Shown here in pieces: positions 56,825 to 64,000 of a stretch of 64,000 nucleotides of DNA. A program made the position numbers and the translations under genes. Where the stretch lies: NCBI RefSeq assembly GCF_014203595.1, contig NZ_JACHJK010000007.1, positions 124,001-188,000 on the forward strand, written 5' to 3'. Below the pieces are notes generated by a model. The model had not been told where the DNA came from. It did no database searches and was given only the letters and a program-made list of their open reading frames with translations. Positions within the stretch are counted from its first letter, which is position 1, and each line of letters begins with the position of its first letter. Origin of the DNA: Streptomyces echinatus (lineage in GTDB: Bacteria > Actinomycetota > Actinomycetes > Streptomycetales > Streptomycetaceae).

Positions 56825-56838
56825 CCTCAATCACCCGA

Positions 56839-56872
56839 GCGGGGCCGCAGCCACAACGGCCTGCGGCCCCGC
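56839..56872 (+). terminator. Terminator beyond the GH74 remnant
   Basis: GCGGGGCCGCAG (56839-56850) pairs with CTGCGGCCCCGC (56861-56872), 12 bp stem, 15 bp after the stop. Confidence 0.58.
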
Positions 56873-56954
56873 TTCCGGGTCCGCCTGCTACCGCGCGCAC
56901 TCAGAAGGTCGCTCAGCACGCGCACCAGTGACGAAGAAGATTCTGTGGCTCTTC

Positions 56955-56984
56955 GCGGCAACCTTTTCGGCCTCTCGGACCACT
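56955..56984 (+). promoter_or_regulatory. GCGGCAACCT motif, copy C (second half degenerate)
   Basis: GCGGCAACCT at 56955-56964 with a weak second half (CGGACCACT) 21 bp on. It lies 58 bp before the ATG at 57042. It also shares an ATTCT placed ten bases ahead of GCGGCAACCT with copy A near 61683. Confidence 0.4.
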
Positions 56985-57029
56985 CAGTGTTGTCCGGCCA
57001 AGTGGTCCGGTCAGATGCAACGGCTGAAA

Positions 57030-57076
57030 GAGAGCACAGGCATGTCCCTGGAACGAGAGCACAGACATGTCCCCGG
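57030..57076 (+). repeat. 22-bp direct repeat across the translation start
   Basis: GAGAGCACAGGCATGTCCCTGG (57030-57051, split here as GAGAGCACAGG and CATGTCCCTGG) recurs at 57055-57076 with two changes. Each copy contains an ATG, but only the first is in the reading frame of the protein. Confidence 0.7.
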
Positions 57077-58901
57077 CCCACCCACGTCATCGGTGGCGTC
57101 CCGCGCCGGCGGCCACCGTGCCGACGACGGCGCGCGCGGTGGTCGCCCGAAGCATCGTGGCCGTCGGTTGCTCGCGCGTCGGGGTCTCTGGGCGGGTTTC
57201 ACCATGGTGGTCGTGGCCGGCTCGGCCGTCGTGGTCAGCCAGGCTTCGGCGGAGCAGAAAACCCTGGATCTGAAGAAGTGGTACGTGCTGGTCAACCGCA
57301 ACAGCGGCAAGGTGCTGGACGACCGCGCCTCCGCCAAGAACGACGGCGCGGCGGTGGTGCAGTGGGCGCGCCACGGCGGGGCCAACCAGCACTGGCGGTT
57401 CATCGACGCGGGTGACGGGTACTACCGGCTGCAGAACCGGAGCTCCGGCAAGGTGCTGGACGACCTCGGCTGGTCGAAGACCGCCGGCTCCGCCATCGTG
57501 CAGTGGAAAGACCTGAACGGCACCAACCAGCAGTTCAAACTGGCCAAGTCGCCGGACGGCTACGTGCGTTTGGTCAATCGTTTCAGTGGCATGGCTGTCG
57601 GTGTCCACAACGCCGCCAAGGCCGACGGGGGCGACGTCGTCCAGAACCGCGACCGAGGCGGCGCCGATCAGCAGTGGCAACTCGTCCCGGCCGGGAGTGC
57701 CGGCGGCGCCGGTACGCCCACCGCGCCGGGCGGCAGCGTTCCCGCAAGCCCGACTCCGAGCAGCTCGCACCCGTCGTCCACGCCGTCGTCCACGCCGTCT
57801 CCCGTGGCCGGTGGCGGCAGCTCGACGACACGTTTCATGGGCAGCAGCACGGTGCTCATCGGCGGCTCGATGCCCGACGCCTCGGCGAACGCCGCGCCGT
57901 TCGACATGCGCTACGCCTATGTACACAGCCAGCCCGCGCCCTCGTCGGACTACTACTCGGCAGTGCGCTGCCACGACGATTGGTCGGGTTGGTGGGGTTG
58001 CTGGAACGGCAGCACCACGGCGCCCGGCACTTACGTGACCTGGCGGGACAGCGTGGCGGCCCAGGCGACGTACAAGGGCAGCCCGCGTCCGCAGAAGATG
58101 CTCTGGACCTGGTACTCGTTGCGCGACCTCGGGGATGCGGCAGGCGAGGGCGACGGTCCGGGCGAGGTCAAGGCCATCAACAGGCGTGACCTGCTCACCC
58201 GGTATCTGAACGACTACCGTTTCTTCCTCCAGAAGATCGGCCCGTCGCACGACGCGATCGACCTTGAGCCCGACTTCTGGGGCTACGTCCGGTCGCTCGG
58301 CGATCCGCAACAGGTTCCCGCACAGGTCTCGGGCGCGAATCCGACGGATTGCGGTGCGCAGGAGAACAGCGCCACCGGACTCGCCCAGTGCCTGATCTCG
58401 ATGGCGCACAAGTACGCGCCGAACGCCGCCGTGGGGATGCACCTTTCCTGCTTCGACTGGGAGACCAACACACAGGCTTGCGTCAAGGACTACGCGAGCC
58501 TCGGGGCGAAGAACGCCGACTTCCTGGCCACCGATGTGTCGGACCGCGACGCGGGCTGGTACGCGCAGCCGGCCCATGGTGGTAGTGACCACTTCTGGAA
58601 TGACCAGAAGGCCGCCGCCACGCTGAAGTTCTACAAGACGATGGCCGAGTCCGTGGGCAAGCCGGTGGTCCTGTGGCAGATCCCCGTGGGCAACATGGCG
58701 CAGAACAACACCCTCAACCACTACAAGGACGACAAGGTGGACTGGTTCTTCGCCCACATGGACCAGGTGGCGGACGCCCACATCGCCGGCCTGCTCTTCG
58801 GTCCAGGGCAGCAGGAACAGACCTCGGTCGAAACCGACGGCGGAAACCTGATCAACAAGACGATCACGTACCACAACTCGGGTGGTACAGCACTCAAGTA
58901 G
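57042..58901 (+). CDS. Secreted ricin-lectin protein with unclassified TIM-barrel-like domain
   Basis: A 619-residue exported protein. Basic N-terminus, hydrophobic export segment WAGFTMVVVAGSAVVVSQAS (about 50-70), a beta-trefoil CBM13 (75-205) with three QxW repeats (NQHWRF, NQQFKL, DQQWQL), a Ser/Thr/Pro linker (206-262) and a 350-residue C-terminal domain. That domain has DAIDLEPDFWGYVRSL, AAVGMHLSCFDWETNT, LATDVSDRDAGWY and KPVVLWQIPVGNM in strand-like order, as in TIM-barrel glycoside hydrolases with acidic residues at strand ends. I do not recognise the family. An upstream GCGGCAACCT motif links it to neighbours. Confidence 0.8.
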   Translation: MSLEREHRHVPGPPTSSVASRAGGHRADDGARGGRPKHRGRRLLARRGLWAGFTMVVVAGSAVVVSQASAEQKTLDLKKWYVLVNRNSGKVLDDRASAKNDGAAVVQWARHGGANQHWRFIDAGDGYYRLQNRSSGKVLDDLGWSKTAGSAIVQWKDLNGTNQQFKLAKSPDGYVRLVNRFSGMAVGVHNAAKADGGDVVQNRDRGGADQQWQLVPAGSAGGAGTPTAPGGSVPASPTPSSSHPSSTPSSTPSPVAGGGSSTTRFMGSSTVLIGGSMPDASANAAPFDMRYAYVHSQPAPSSDYYSAVRCHDDWSGWWGCWNGSTTAPGTYVTWRDSVAAQATYKGSPRPQKMLWTWYSLRDLGDAAGEGDGPGEVKAINRRDLLTRYLNDYRFFLQKIGPSHDAIDLEPDFWGYVRSLGDPQQVPAQVSGANPTDCGAQENSATGLAQCLISMAHKYAPNAAVGMHLSCFDWETNTQACVKDYASLGAKNADFLATDVSDRDAGWYAQPAHGGSDHFWNDQKAAATLKFYKTMAESVGKPVVLWQIPVGNMAQNNTLNHYKDDKVDWFFAHMDQVADAHIAGLLFGPGQQEQTSVETDGGNLINKTITYHNSGGTALK

Positions 58902-58913
58902 GCGGAGCTGACG

Positions 58914-58948
58914 AAATGCGCCCCCATCTCTTCGATGGGGGCGCATTT
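58914..58948 (+). terminator. Terminator of the ricin-lectin gene
   Basis: A perfect 15-bp stem AAATGCGCCCCCATC (58914-58928) with GATGGGGGCGCATTT (58934-58948), TCTTC loop, followed by CGTCGT. Confidence 0.78.
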
Positions 58949-59003
58949 CGTCGTCTTCGTCGGGCTGAGGACTTCTCGGTCGGCGCCTGGTTCCCCAACG
59001 ATG

Positions 59004-59034
59004 GGAACCCCAGCCGGCGCACGGCTGGGGTTCC
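59004..59034. terminator. Second hairpin, convergent terminator
   Basis: GGAACCCCAGCCG (59004-59016) pairs perfectly with CGGCTGGGGTTCC (59022-59034). It probably ends transcription from the xylanase gene on the minus strand, 88 bp beyond its stop. Confidence 0.65.
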
Positions 59035-59121
59035 TCGAGGCGGTGAGTATCGGTCAGCGGGTGGAGGTGCCCACACCGTAGACCGCTCGTCTACGCGCCG
59101 GTGCACCGCACCCGATCGCGA

Positions 59122-61593
59122 TCACCGTGGTTCAGGCGGGTCAGCGCTGGGGGTGAGGACTCCCGGCCGCCACGGCAGTCGGTCGTAAGGGCCGGTCGCG
59201 GTGGGGGACTTGCCCTGGTAGAGGAACTGCAGGTGGCAGGGGTCGATGGTCATGGTCTGGTCGGGGTTGTCGCGGACCAGGTCACCGTGGCTGATGTCGT
59301 TGGTCCAGGTGGCGCCGCTGTTGGCCTTGCCGGCGAAGGGGTTGCTCTCGGTGTCGGCCTGCGGGGTCCAGGAGCCGTTCAGGCTGGAGGCGGTGAACGA
59401 GCGGAAATAGCGCTGCTCGTTCGCTCCCCGAGCCTCGACGATCATGAGGTACTGGTTCTGGCCCTGGACCTTGTAGACCTGCGGCGCCTCGAACAGGTTC
59501 TTCGTCGTGTCGCTCATGACCGTCGTGTACGACGAGCCGAAGCTGCCCGGGAAGTTCCCGATCGGCATGCTCGCCCGGTAGATCTTGCCGTTGTCGCCGG
59601 CGAAGAACAGGTACATGTTCTGGCCGTCGGCGATCAAGGTCTGGTCGATCGGGCCGGTGCCGGATTCGGTGCGGGGGATGCTGCCGGTGAACAGCGGCTG
59701 CGGCGCGGACCAGCCGTTGGGGTTGGTGGGGTCGCTCGACGTACGGTAGACGAAGGGCGACGCGCCCCACTGGGACGCCAGCACCCAGATCTTCCTGGGC
59801 GCGAAGTAGAACAGTGTGGGCGCCACCGCGTTCTGGCTCATGCCGGTCTGGCCGGCCGCGGCCATGTCCGCCCAGTTCGTGAAGGGCTTGAACATCATCG
59901 AGCCGTACGACGATCCCGCCACGCTCGACGCGTAGACCACGTGCTTGCCGTTGTACGTCACGGTGGTGAAGTCCTTCACCGCGTCCCACCGGTTCGCGGG
60001 CTGCGCCAACGCACCCGTCGACGTCCACCGGTAGGTCGACGGAAGAGCACACGTGGTGCTCTTCGGCGCCGCGGTCGGCTTGAAGTTCCAGTGCTGGTTG
60101 GCGCCGCCGCCGTTGGAGTCCCAGATCCGGACGGGGGTGCCGTTGGCGGTCTTGCCGCCGGGGATCTCCAGCGCCCGGCCGCTGGCGACGTTCGTCAGGG
60201 TGTAGGAGCCGTCGCTGTTCCGGGCGGCCCGCCAGTGCTGGTTGGCGCCGCCGTTGGAGTCCCAGACCGCCATCCTCGTCCCGTTGCCCGTCTGGTTGCC
60301 CGGCTCGTCCAGTACCCGGCCGCTGGCGACGTTGGTCAGCGTGTAGGAGCCGTCGCTGTTCCGGCCGGCCCGCCACTGCTGGTTCGCGGCACCGCTGGCG
60401 TCCCACACCTGGAGCGGGGTGCCGTTGCGGTTCTGTCCCGCGGGCTCGTCGAGAACGCGTCCGGCGGCCGCGTTGGAGAGCGTGTAGACAGTGCCGGAGG
60501 TGATGTCCCCGGCCGTCGTGCCGCCGCCCGCCGTGCCCCCGCCGCTGCTGCCGCCCAGGGCGGTGAGCACCGCGTCGTAGGCGGGCTTCTTGTTGCCGCT
60601 GTTGTCGAACAGCAGCGGGTTCTCACCGGTGCGCCAGGAGTCGCTGTCGCGGATGCCCCACACGGTGATGCCGGTGCAGCGGGCGACGTTGAGACAGTCC
60701 TGGACGGTGTTGGCGTACGCGGTGGCGGACGCCTGGGCGATGTCGAGCTCGGTGATCTGAACGTCCACGCCGAGCGCGGCGAACTTGGACAGGGTGGTCC
60801 GGAAGCTGGCCGGCGGGCCGCCGGCGCCGAAGTGGCTCTGGAAGCCGACACAGTCGATGGGCACGCCGCGGGACTTGAAGTCCTTGACCATGTTGTAGAC
60901 GCCCTGGGTCTTGGCGTCGGTCCAGTTCTCGATGTTGTAGTCGTTGTAGCAGAGCTTGGCCGCGGGGTCGGTGGCCCGCGCGGTGCGGAACGCCTCCTCG
61001 ATGAAGCCGTTGCCCAGCACGTCCTGGAAGACCGAGCTGCGGTGCTGACCGCTGCCGCCGTCGGCGAACGCCTCGTTGACCACGTCCCAGGCGTAGATCT
61101 TGCCCTTGAAGTGGGTCATCTCGGTGGTGATGTGGTTGTCCATCACGCTGCGCAGCGTGTTGGCGTCGGTGATGGACTTGACCCAGCCGGGCAGTTGGGA
61201 GTGCCACACCAGGGTGTGGCCGCGCATCCGCTGCCCGTGCCCGGTGGCGTGGCCGACGATCTGGTCGGCCGGGCCGAAGTTGAAGTTGCCGCGGGAGGGT
61301 TCGATGGTGTCCCACTTCATCTCGTTCTCCGGGGTGATCATGTTGAAGTCCCGGTCGAGAATCGTGGAGTACGTCGAGTCACCGAGCCTGCCCGAGGACA
61401 CTGCCGTGCCGAAGTAGCGGCTGGTGCCGGCCGCCGCGGCGGCCAGGGACGGTGTGCGGGTCTCCGGCGTGCGTGCGGCCAGCGCGACCAGCGGTACGGC
61501 GGCACCCGCGGCGGCGAGGACCACAGCGGCGGCGAGCACGCGGCGGGTTGCCGGACGGCGGCGATGAGAGCGGTTCTGATCTGACAACGGCAT
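59122..61593 (-). CDS. Secreted GH10 xylanase - CBM13 - GH62 arabinofuranosidase
   Basis: An 823-residue exported bifunctional enzyme. Signal peptide 1-44 (RRVLAAAVVLAAAGAAVPLV). GH10 endo-xylanase about 57-347, with the acid/base glutamate in WDVVNEAF (E174) and the nucleophile in ITELDI (E282). CBM13 ricin-type trefoil about 365-490 with three QxW repeats. GH62 alpha-L-arabinofuranosidase about 493-815, five-bladed propeller, starting LPSTYRWTSTGALAQP and including RYFRSFTASSLNGSWTP and a late DPCHLQFLYQG. It should cut the xylan backbone and remove arabinose side chains. The twin GCGGCAAC motif precedes it. Confidence 0.93.
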   Translation of the reverse strand: MPLSDQNRSHRRRPATRRVLAAAVVLAAAGAAVPLVALAARTPETRTPSLAAAAAGTSRYFGTAVSSGRLGDSTYSTILDRDFNMITPENEMKWDTIEPSRGNFNFGPADQIVGHATGHGQRMRGHTLVWHSQLPGWVKSITDANTLRSVMDNHITTEMTHFKGKIYAWDVVNEAFADGGSGQHRSSVFQDVLGNGFIEEAFRTARATDPAAKLCYNDYNIENWTDAKTQGVYNMVKDFKSRGVPIDCVGFQSHFGAGGPPASFRTTLSKFAALGVDVQITELDIAQASATAYANTVQDCLNVARCTGITVWGIRDSDSWRTGENPLLFDNSGNKKPAYDAVLTALGGSSGGGTAGGGTTAGDITSGTVYTLSNAAAGRVLDEPAGQNRNGTPLQVWDASGAANQQWRAGRNSDGSYTLTNVASGRVLDEPGNQTGNGTRMAVWDSNGGANQHWRAARNSDGSYTLTNVASGRALEIPGGKTANGTPVRIWDSNGGGANQHWNFKPTAAPKSTTCALPSTYRWTSTGALAQPANRWDAVKDFTTVTYNGKHVVYASSVAGSSYGSMMFKPFTNWADMAAAGQTGMSQNAVAPTLFYFAPRKIWVLASQWGASPFVYRTSSDPTNPNGWSAPQPLFTGSIPRTESGTGPIDQTLIADGQNMYLFFAGDNGKIYRASMPIGNFPGSFGSSYTTVMSDTTKNLFEAPQVYKVQGQNQYLMIVEARGANEQRYFRSFTASSLNGSWTPQADTESNPFAGKANSGATWTNDISHGDLVRDNPDQTMTIDPCHLQFLYQGKSPTATGPYDRLPWRPGVLTPSADPPEPR

Positions 61594-61638
61594 GTCCTTC
61601 TGGCGCAGCGGGCCTTGATCCGGCCCCGGTCATCCGCC

Positions 61639-61668
61639 AGTTGCCGCCACGCACACAGAGGTTGCCGC
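61639..61668 (-). promoter_or_regulatory. Twin GCGGCAAC motif, copy A
   Basis: On the minus strand GCGGCAACCT (61668-61659) and GCGGCAACT (61647-61639), exactly 21 bp apart, ending 45 bp before the xylanase start. GAGAAAA lies further upstream. The same arrangement occurs in copy B. Confidence 0.6.
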
Positions 61669-61829
61669 GATCGAGGAAAGAATTTTCTCGGCCGCCGTCA
61701 CCATCCCCAACCCAGCTCCACGGCGACCTGCCGACCACCATGAAGGCCACCTACGCCGACGGGACCAACGCCGGGCCGGCCGACTGGACCCCGTACCAGC
61801 AGCTCGGATACTTGTTCTCCCATCGAGCT

Positions 61830-61864
61830 TGTGCGGCAAGGGGACCTCGTCCCCTTGCCGCACA
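61830..61864 (-). terminator. Terminator of the sigma-factor unit
   Basis: A perfect 16-bp stem: TGTGCGGCAAGGGGAC (61830-61845) with its complement (61849-61864), CTC loop, eight bases beyond the stop at 61872. Confidence 0.72.
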
Positions 61865-61871
61865 GCGGCGT

Positions 61872-62693
61872 TCACCGGGCCGGGACGAACCCTCCCCGTA
61901 CCGACGCGGAGCCGCCCGAACCCTGCCCGTCGACGCGGTAGCCGTCGCCCGCGGCACTGCGGACACTGGTGCCGTTGTTGAACTGCGCGGCGAACTCATG
62001 GCTCCCGGCCGGCACGGTCAGGCCCGGCTTGAGGACCCAGCGGTAGACCAGCATGCCGCCGGCCTCCTGGACGGTGACGGTGAAGTCACCACTCGGCAGG
62101 GTCTGCCAAGTACCGGTGTTCTCCACCCCGCCGGTCTGCACGATCCGCATCTCGACCGTGAGCGAGGTGAGCGGCTGCGTCGTCTTGAGGACGAGGTTGC
62201 TCTGCGTCCAGTAGACGGTGCTCTGCGGATCCAGCGAGCCGGCCGACCACAAAGGTCCGTTCTGGCTCTCACCGGCGGCCGGCGATGGACTGGTGGCCGG
62301 CGATGGACTGGTGGCCGGCGATGGACTGGTGGCAGGCGGAGTCGGGCGCACGCTGCCCGGGGTGGTGGCCGGGGCCGGCGCGACAGGGGTGGGGCGGGCC
62401 GATGTCGGGTGCGGGGAGCTGACGGTCGGGGACGGGGTGGCAGGCGTGGTCACGGTGGGCGACGGCGACGAGGTGGCGACGATGGCGGCGACGGCGAGGC
62501 CGCCGGTCGCCAGGATGCCGGTGGCGGCGAGCCCGGCGAGCGCGACCCTGGTCCCGGACCTCGCGAACGGCCGCGCGCGGTGACGGACGGCGGGGCCGGC
62601 CATGCCGCGTTGCACCCGGGCCAGCATCCTCGCGCGGTCGGGCCGGTGGGCCTCGGCGGCCTCGTGCAGCCGACGGGCGATCTCCTCGTTCAC
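61872..62693 (-). CDS. Transmembrane protein with exported beta-rich domain, coupled to ECF sigma factor
   Basis: A 273-residue type-II-like membrane protein with a GTG at 62693 and GGAGGAG five bases upstream. A short cytoplasmic part (NEEIARRLHEAAEAHRPDRA, 1-45) precedes one span (VALAGLAATGILATGGLAVA, 49-72), a Ser/Thr/Pro linker with three ATSPSP units, and a C-terminal domain (about 145-273) of beta strands with several Trp and Tyr (LWSAGSL, VYWTQSNLVL, GTWQTLPSGDF, MLVYRWVLK). It overlaps the sigma gene by four bases, the usual layout for an anti-sigma factor. No zinc HxxxCxxC motif is seen. The exported domain could be a ligand sensor. Confidence 0.78.
   Translation of the reverse strand: MNEEIARRLHEAAEAHRPDRARMLARVQRGMAGPAVRHRARPFARSGTRVALAGLAATGILATGGLAVAAIVATSSPSPTVTTPATPSPTVSSPHPTSARPTPVAPAPATTPGSVRPTPPATSPSPATSPSPATSPSPAAGESQNGPLWSAGSLDPQSTVYWTQSNLVLKTTQPLTSLTVEMRIVQTGGVENTGTWQTLPSGDFTVTVQEAGGMLVYRWVLKPGLTVPAGSHEFAAQFNNGTSVRSAAGDGYRVDGQGSGGSASVRGGFVPAR
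62277..62331. repeat. 18-bp tandem repeat, three copies
   Basis: GGCCGGCGATGGACTGGT is repeated three times in the linker of the transmembrane protein, encoding ATSPSP units; copy-number change would lengthen or shorten the stalk in frame. Confidence 0.7.
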
Positions 62694-63220
62694 CGGCTCC
62701 TCCTCCCTGCCACCAGGTCCCCGGCCGCTCGCGCGCCCAGTATCCTTTCCAGCTCGGCCATTCCCTTCGAGGTCTGGCTCTTCACCGTGCCGACCGAGAT
62801 GCCCAACGCCGCCGCCGTGTCCTTCTCCGACAGGTCGAAGGCGTGCCGCAGCACCACGCAGGCGCGCTTGCGGAACGGCAGCCGGGCGAGCGCCGCGCGG
62901 ACGTCCAGCACGGCCGCCATGTCCGGCCCGTCCACCTTCTCGGGGCTGCGGGACCAGAACAGCGTGATCCGGCGTCGCTCGCGCACCGCGCTGCGGATCC
63001 GTCCCCGCGCCAGGTTGGCCACCACACCGCGAGCGTAGGCGAGCGGGTGGTCGGCCTGCCGCAACCGGTCCCAGCGCTGCCACAGGGCGACCAGGGCATC
63101 CGCCGCGAGGTCGTCCGCCGCGTCGGTCTCACCGGTCAGGAGGTGTGCCAGACGCGCGAGTTCGGCATAGTGGCGTTCGAAGAATTCGTGGAACTCCGCG
63201 GACGCGTCATCGAGGACCAT
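62690..63220 (-). CDS. ECF-type RNA polymerase sigma factor (SigE-family annotation group)
   Basis: A 176-residue group-4 sigma factor. Region 2 (EFFERHYAELARLAHLLTGE, DDLAADALVALWQRWDRLRQ, then YARGVVANLARGRIRS) recognises the -10 element. Region 4 (LARLPFRKRACVVLRHAFDL, AAALGISVGTVKSQTSKGMA) binds -35. The ATG at 63220 begins the conserved part. It is followed in a four-base overlap by the transmembrane protein that may hold it inactive. A GCGCAACC word lies 38 bp before its start, so autoregulation is possible. Confidence 0.9.
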   Translation of the reverse strand: MVLDDASAEFHEFFERHYAELARLAHLLTGETDAADDLAADALVALWQRWDRLRQADHPLAYARGVVANLARGRIRSAVRERRRITLFWSRSPEKVDGPDMAAVLDVRAALARLPFRKRACVVLRHAFDLSEKDTAAALGISVGTVKSQTSKGMAELERILGARAAGDLVAGRRSR

Positions 63221-63362
63221 CCCCCGGTCGCCCTCTCCTGGCAATGATGTGCGCGTTGGTTGCGCGTTAAACAACGGGGAGCAGAGCCTAACAGTGCCCA
63301 GCCCGGAATTCGAACAGCGGTCGCGCTCGGTTGCGGGGCGGTGAGGCCGACCGGCGGGCTGG

Positions 63363-63587
63363 TCAGTGCCGGGCGAACTGGACGCCGGTCGGCTGCGCGA
63401 CGTCCGGCCGCACGTCGGTGCCGTCGACGGTCAGCCGCTCCCCGTAGATGTCGGTGATCCTGACACCGGTTCCGCTCCCGGGGGGACGGCACGCCAGCAC
63501 ACCGACGACCAGCAGCCCCGAGGGAATGCCCGTGACCAGGCCGCGCCTGCGCCACGGTTGCGGCGCGACGTGCTTCGTTTCCCTCAT
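63363..63587 (-). CDS. Small putative lipoprotein
   Basis: A 74-residue frame from an ATG at 63587: basic N-terminus (RETKHVAPQPWRRRG), a hydrophobic stretch LVTGIPSGLLVVGVLAC ending in a lipobox-like VLAC, then a short beta-type tail with RITDIYGERLTVDGTDVRP. Either a small lipoprotein or the N-terminal remnant of a larger one. The presence of the twin motif 40 bp upstream (63628-63657) argues that it is a real, regulated start. Confidence 0.55.
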   Translation of the reverse strand: MRETKHVAPQPWRRRGLVTGIPSGLLVVGVLACRPPGSGTGVRITDIYGERLTVDGTDVRPDVAQPTGVQFARH

Positions 63588-64000
63588 GCCCGTCCATCCG
63601 GTAGTTCGACTCGGCCTTCCGGCTCCCAGTTGCCGCTGAGGACGAGAAGGTTGCCGCCCCGACGCTGTTTTCTCGGCGACCGGTGCACGGCACGAAAGGG
63701 AACCGTTCCCCCGGACCCGATGCCTTCCGTGTGCCAGGTGGGCAAGTCCTCAGTCCGCCCGCTCCATCGCCTCGGGGGTGTCCACCCCGAGCAGACAGCG
63801 TTGCGGGGGCCGCTCCAAACCCCTCCACCCCGAGTTGCTCGGCCGCCTCTGCCCCCTCGTCCTCTATGTGCTCCTGCACCGACGGCTTGCCAGTCAACCC
63901 TCGCTTCCATGACTCGGCCGCTCGCCGGCCACCCGGAGGCGCCCGTCACGTCCACAAGCCGACGGCGTGCCCATAAGACTGGTAAACCACGGTCAACAGC
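63588..64000. other. Mostly non-coding right end with a possible gene remnant
   Basis: Besides the motif, the minus strand of about 63750-63905 shows coding-like pieces in two frames: SVQEHIEDEGAEAAEQLGVE, then, after a shift, RCLLGVDTPEAMERAD with a stop at 63750-63752. This could be a frameshifted remnant, but no family is recognised. Confidence 0.35.
63628..63657 (-). promoter_or_regulatory. Twin GCGGCAAC motif, copy B
   Basis: On the minus strand GCGGCAACCT (63657-63648) and GCGGCAACT (63636-63628), exactly 21 bp apart, ending 40 bp before the start at 63587. GCCGAGAAAA lies upstream as in copy A. Confidence 0.6.

Larger units (their letters stand above)
61594..61871. other. Spacer between the sigma-factor unit and the xylanase gene
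   Basis: No gene seen. It contains copy A of the twin motif (61639-61668), AAGGA before the xylanase ATG, a CGAGAAAA-type imperfect palindrome near 61672-61690 and the terminator at 61830-61864. Confidence 0.55.

Noticed and set aside
62277..62331. Possible CRISPR array
   Set aside because: Only three contiguous 18-bp units without spacers, inside a coding linker; no cas genes anywhere in the window.
63136..63897. Long minus-strand frame through the sigma-factor promoter
   Set aside because: It crosses the twin motif, the lipoprotein and the sigma start in a different frame and has shadow-like composition, apart from one short coding-like stretch noted at 63750-63905.

Overview
The window is high-GC actinomycete DNA and almost certainly Streptomyces. 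Supporting signs are strong third-position GC bias, frequent GTG/TTG starts, HspR-type HAIR operators at dnaK and clpB, and a core order (purA, kynurenine genes, fba-pyrE, clpB, dnaK-grpE-dnaJ-hspR, dcd, tRNA-Gly) that I recognise from Streptomyces chromosomes. No species is assigned.

1-8950: a Ser/Thr kinase cut by the window edge, a class-III aminotransferase with a GntR regulator, a run of three secreted proteins including a metzincin-type protease, then purA divergent from a diacylglycerol-kinase-like gene. 9077-12519: an APC permease, a Uma2-family protein and a cytochrome P450. 12714-19267: two NarL/DesK-type two-component pairs in tandem, the second coupled to an acyltransferase and an alpha/beta hydrolase; both units carry the same 15-bp upstream motif. 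19428-22590: tryptophan-to-anthranilate genes (TDO, kynureninase, putative formamidase). 22872-28447: DUF3151, an MFS exporter, fba, pyrE, an aldose epimerase and an SRPBCC membrane protein. 28507-33571: a membrane spermidine synthase, DUF2617, a Gly/Cys-rich membrane protein, a class-I aminotransferase and a YbjN-like protein.

33721-46464 is the heat-shock region: clpB, a PPOX-type flavin protein sharing the clpB HAIR operator, a tiny secreted DSVWP-repeat protein coupled to a ligand-less Rieske-like protein, three related LuxR-type regulators (the middle one broken), an orphan sugar-binding lipoprotein, and hspR-dnaJ-grpE-dnaK. 46467-54329 holds an MraY/WecA-like transferase, a membrane Fe-S oxidoreductase, a monooxygenase-fold protein, two membrane proteins, a phosphoribosyltransferase, dcd and a small CxxC protein.

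54588-64000 differs in character. A tRNA-Gly(CCC) gene is followed by apparent debris: an integrase fragment, a possible secreted-protease tail and an N-truncated GH74 xyloglucanase. Then come an intact secreted ricin-lectin plus unknown catalytic domain protein, a GH10-CBM13-GH62 xylanase/arabinofuranosidase, and an ECF sigma factor overlapping a transmembrane protein with an exported beta-rich domain. Two secreted/lipoprotein genes share a twin motif (GCGGCAAC repeated at 21 bp) 40-45 bp before their starts, and a third has a degenerate copy. My main hypothesis is that this is a plant-cell-wall degradation island beside a tRNA integration site, controlled by its own sigma factor and a possible surface sensor.
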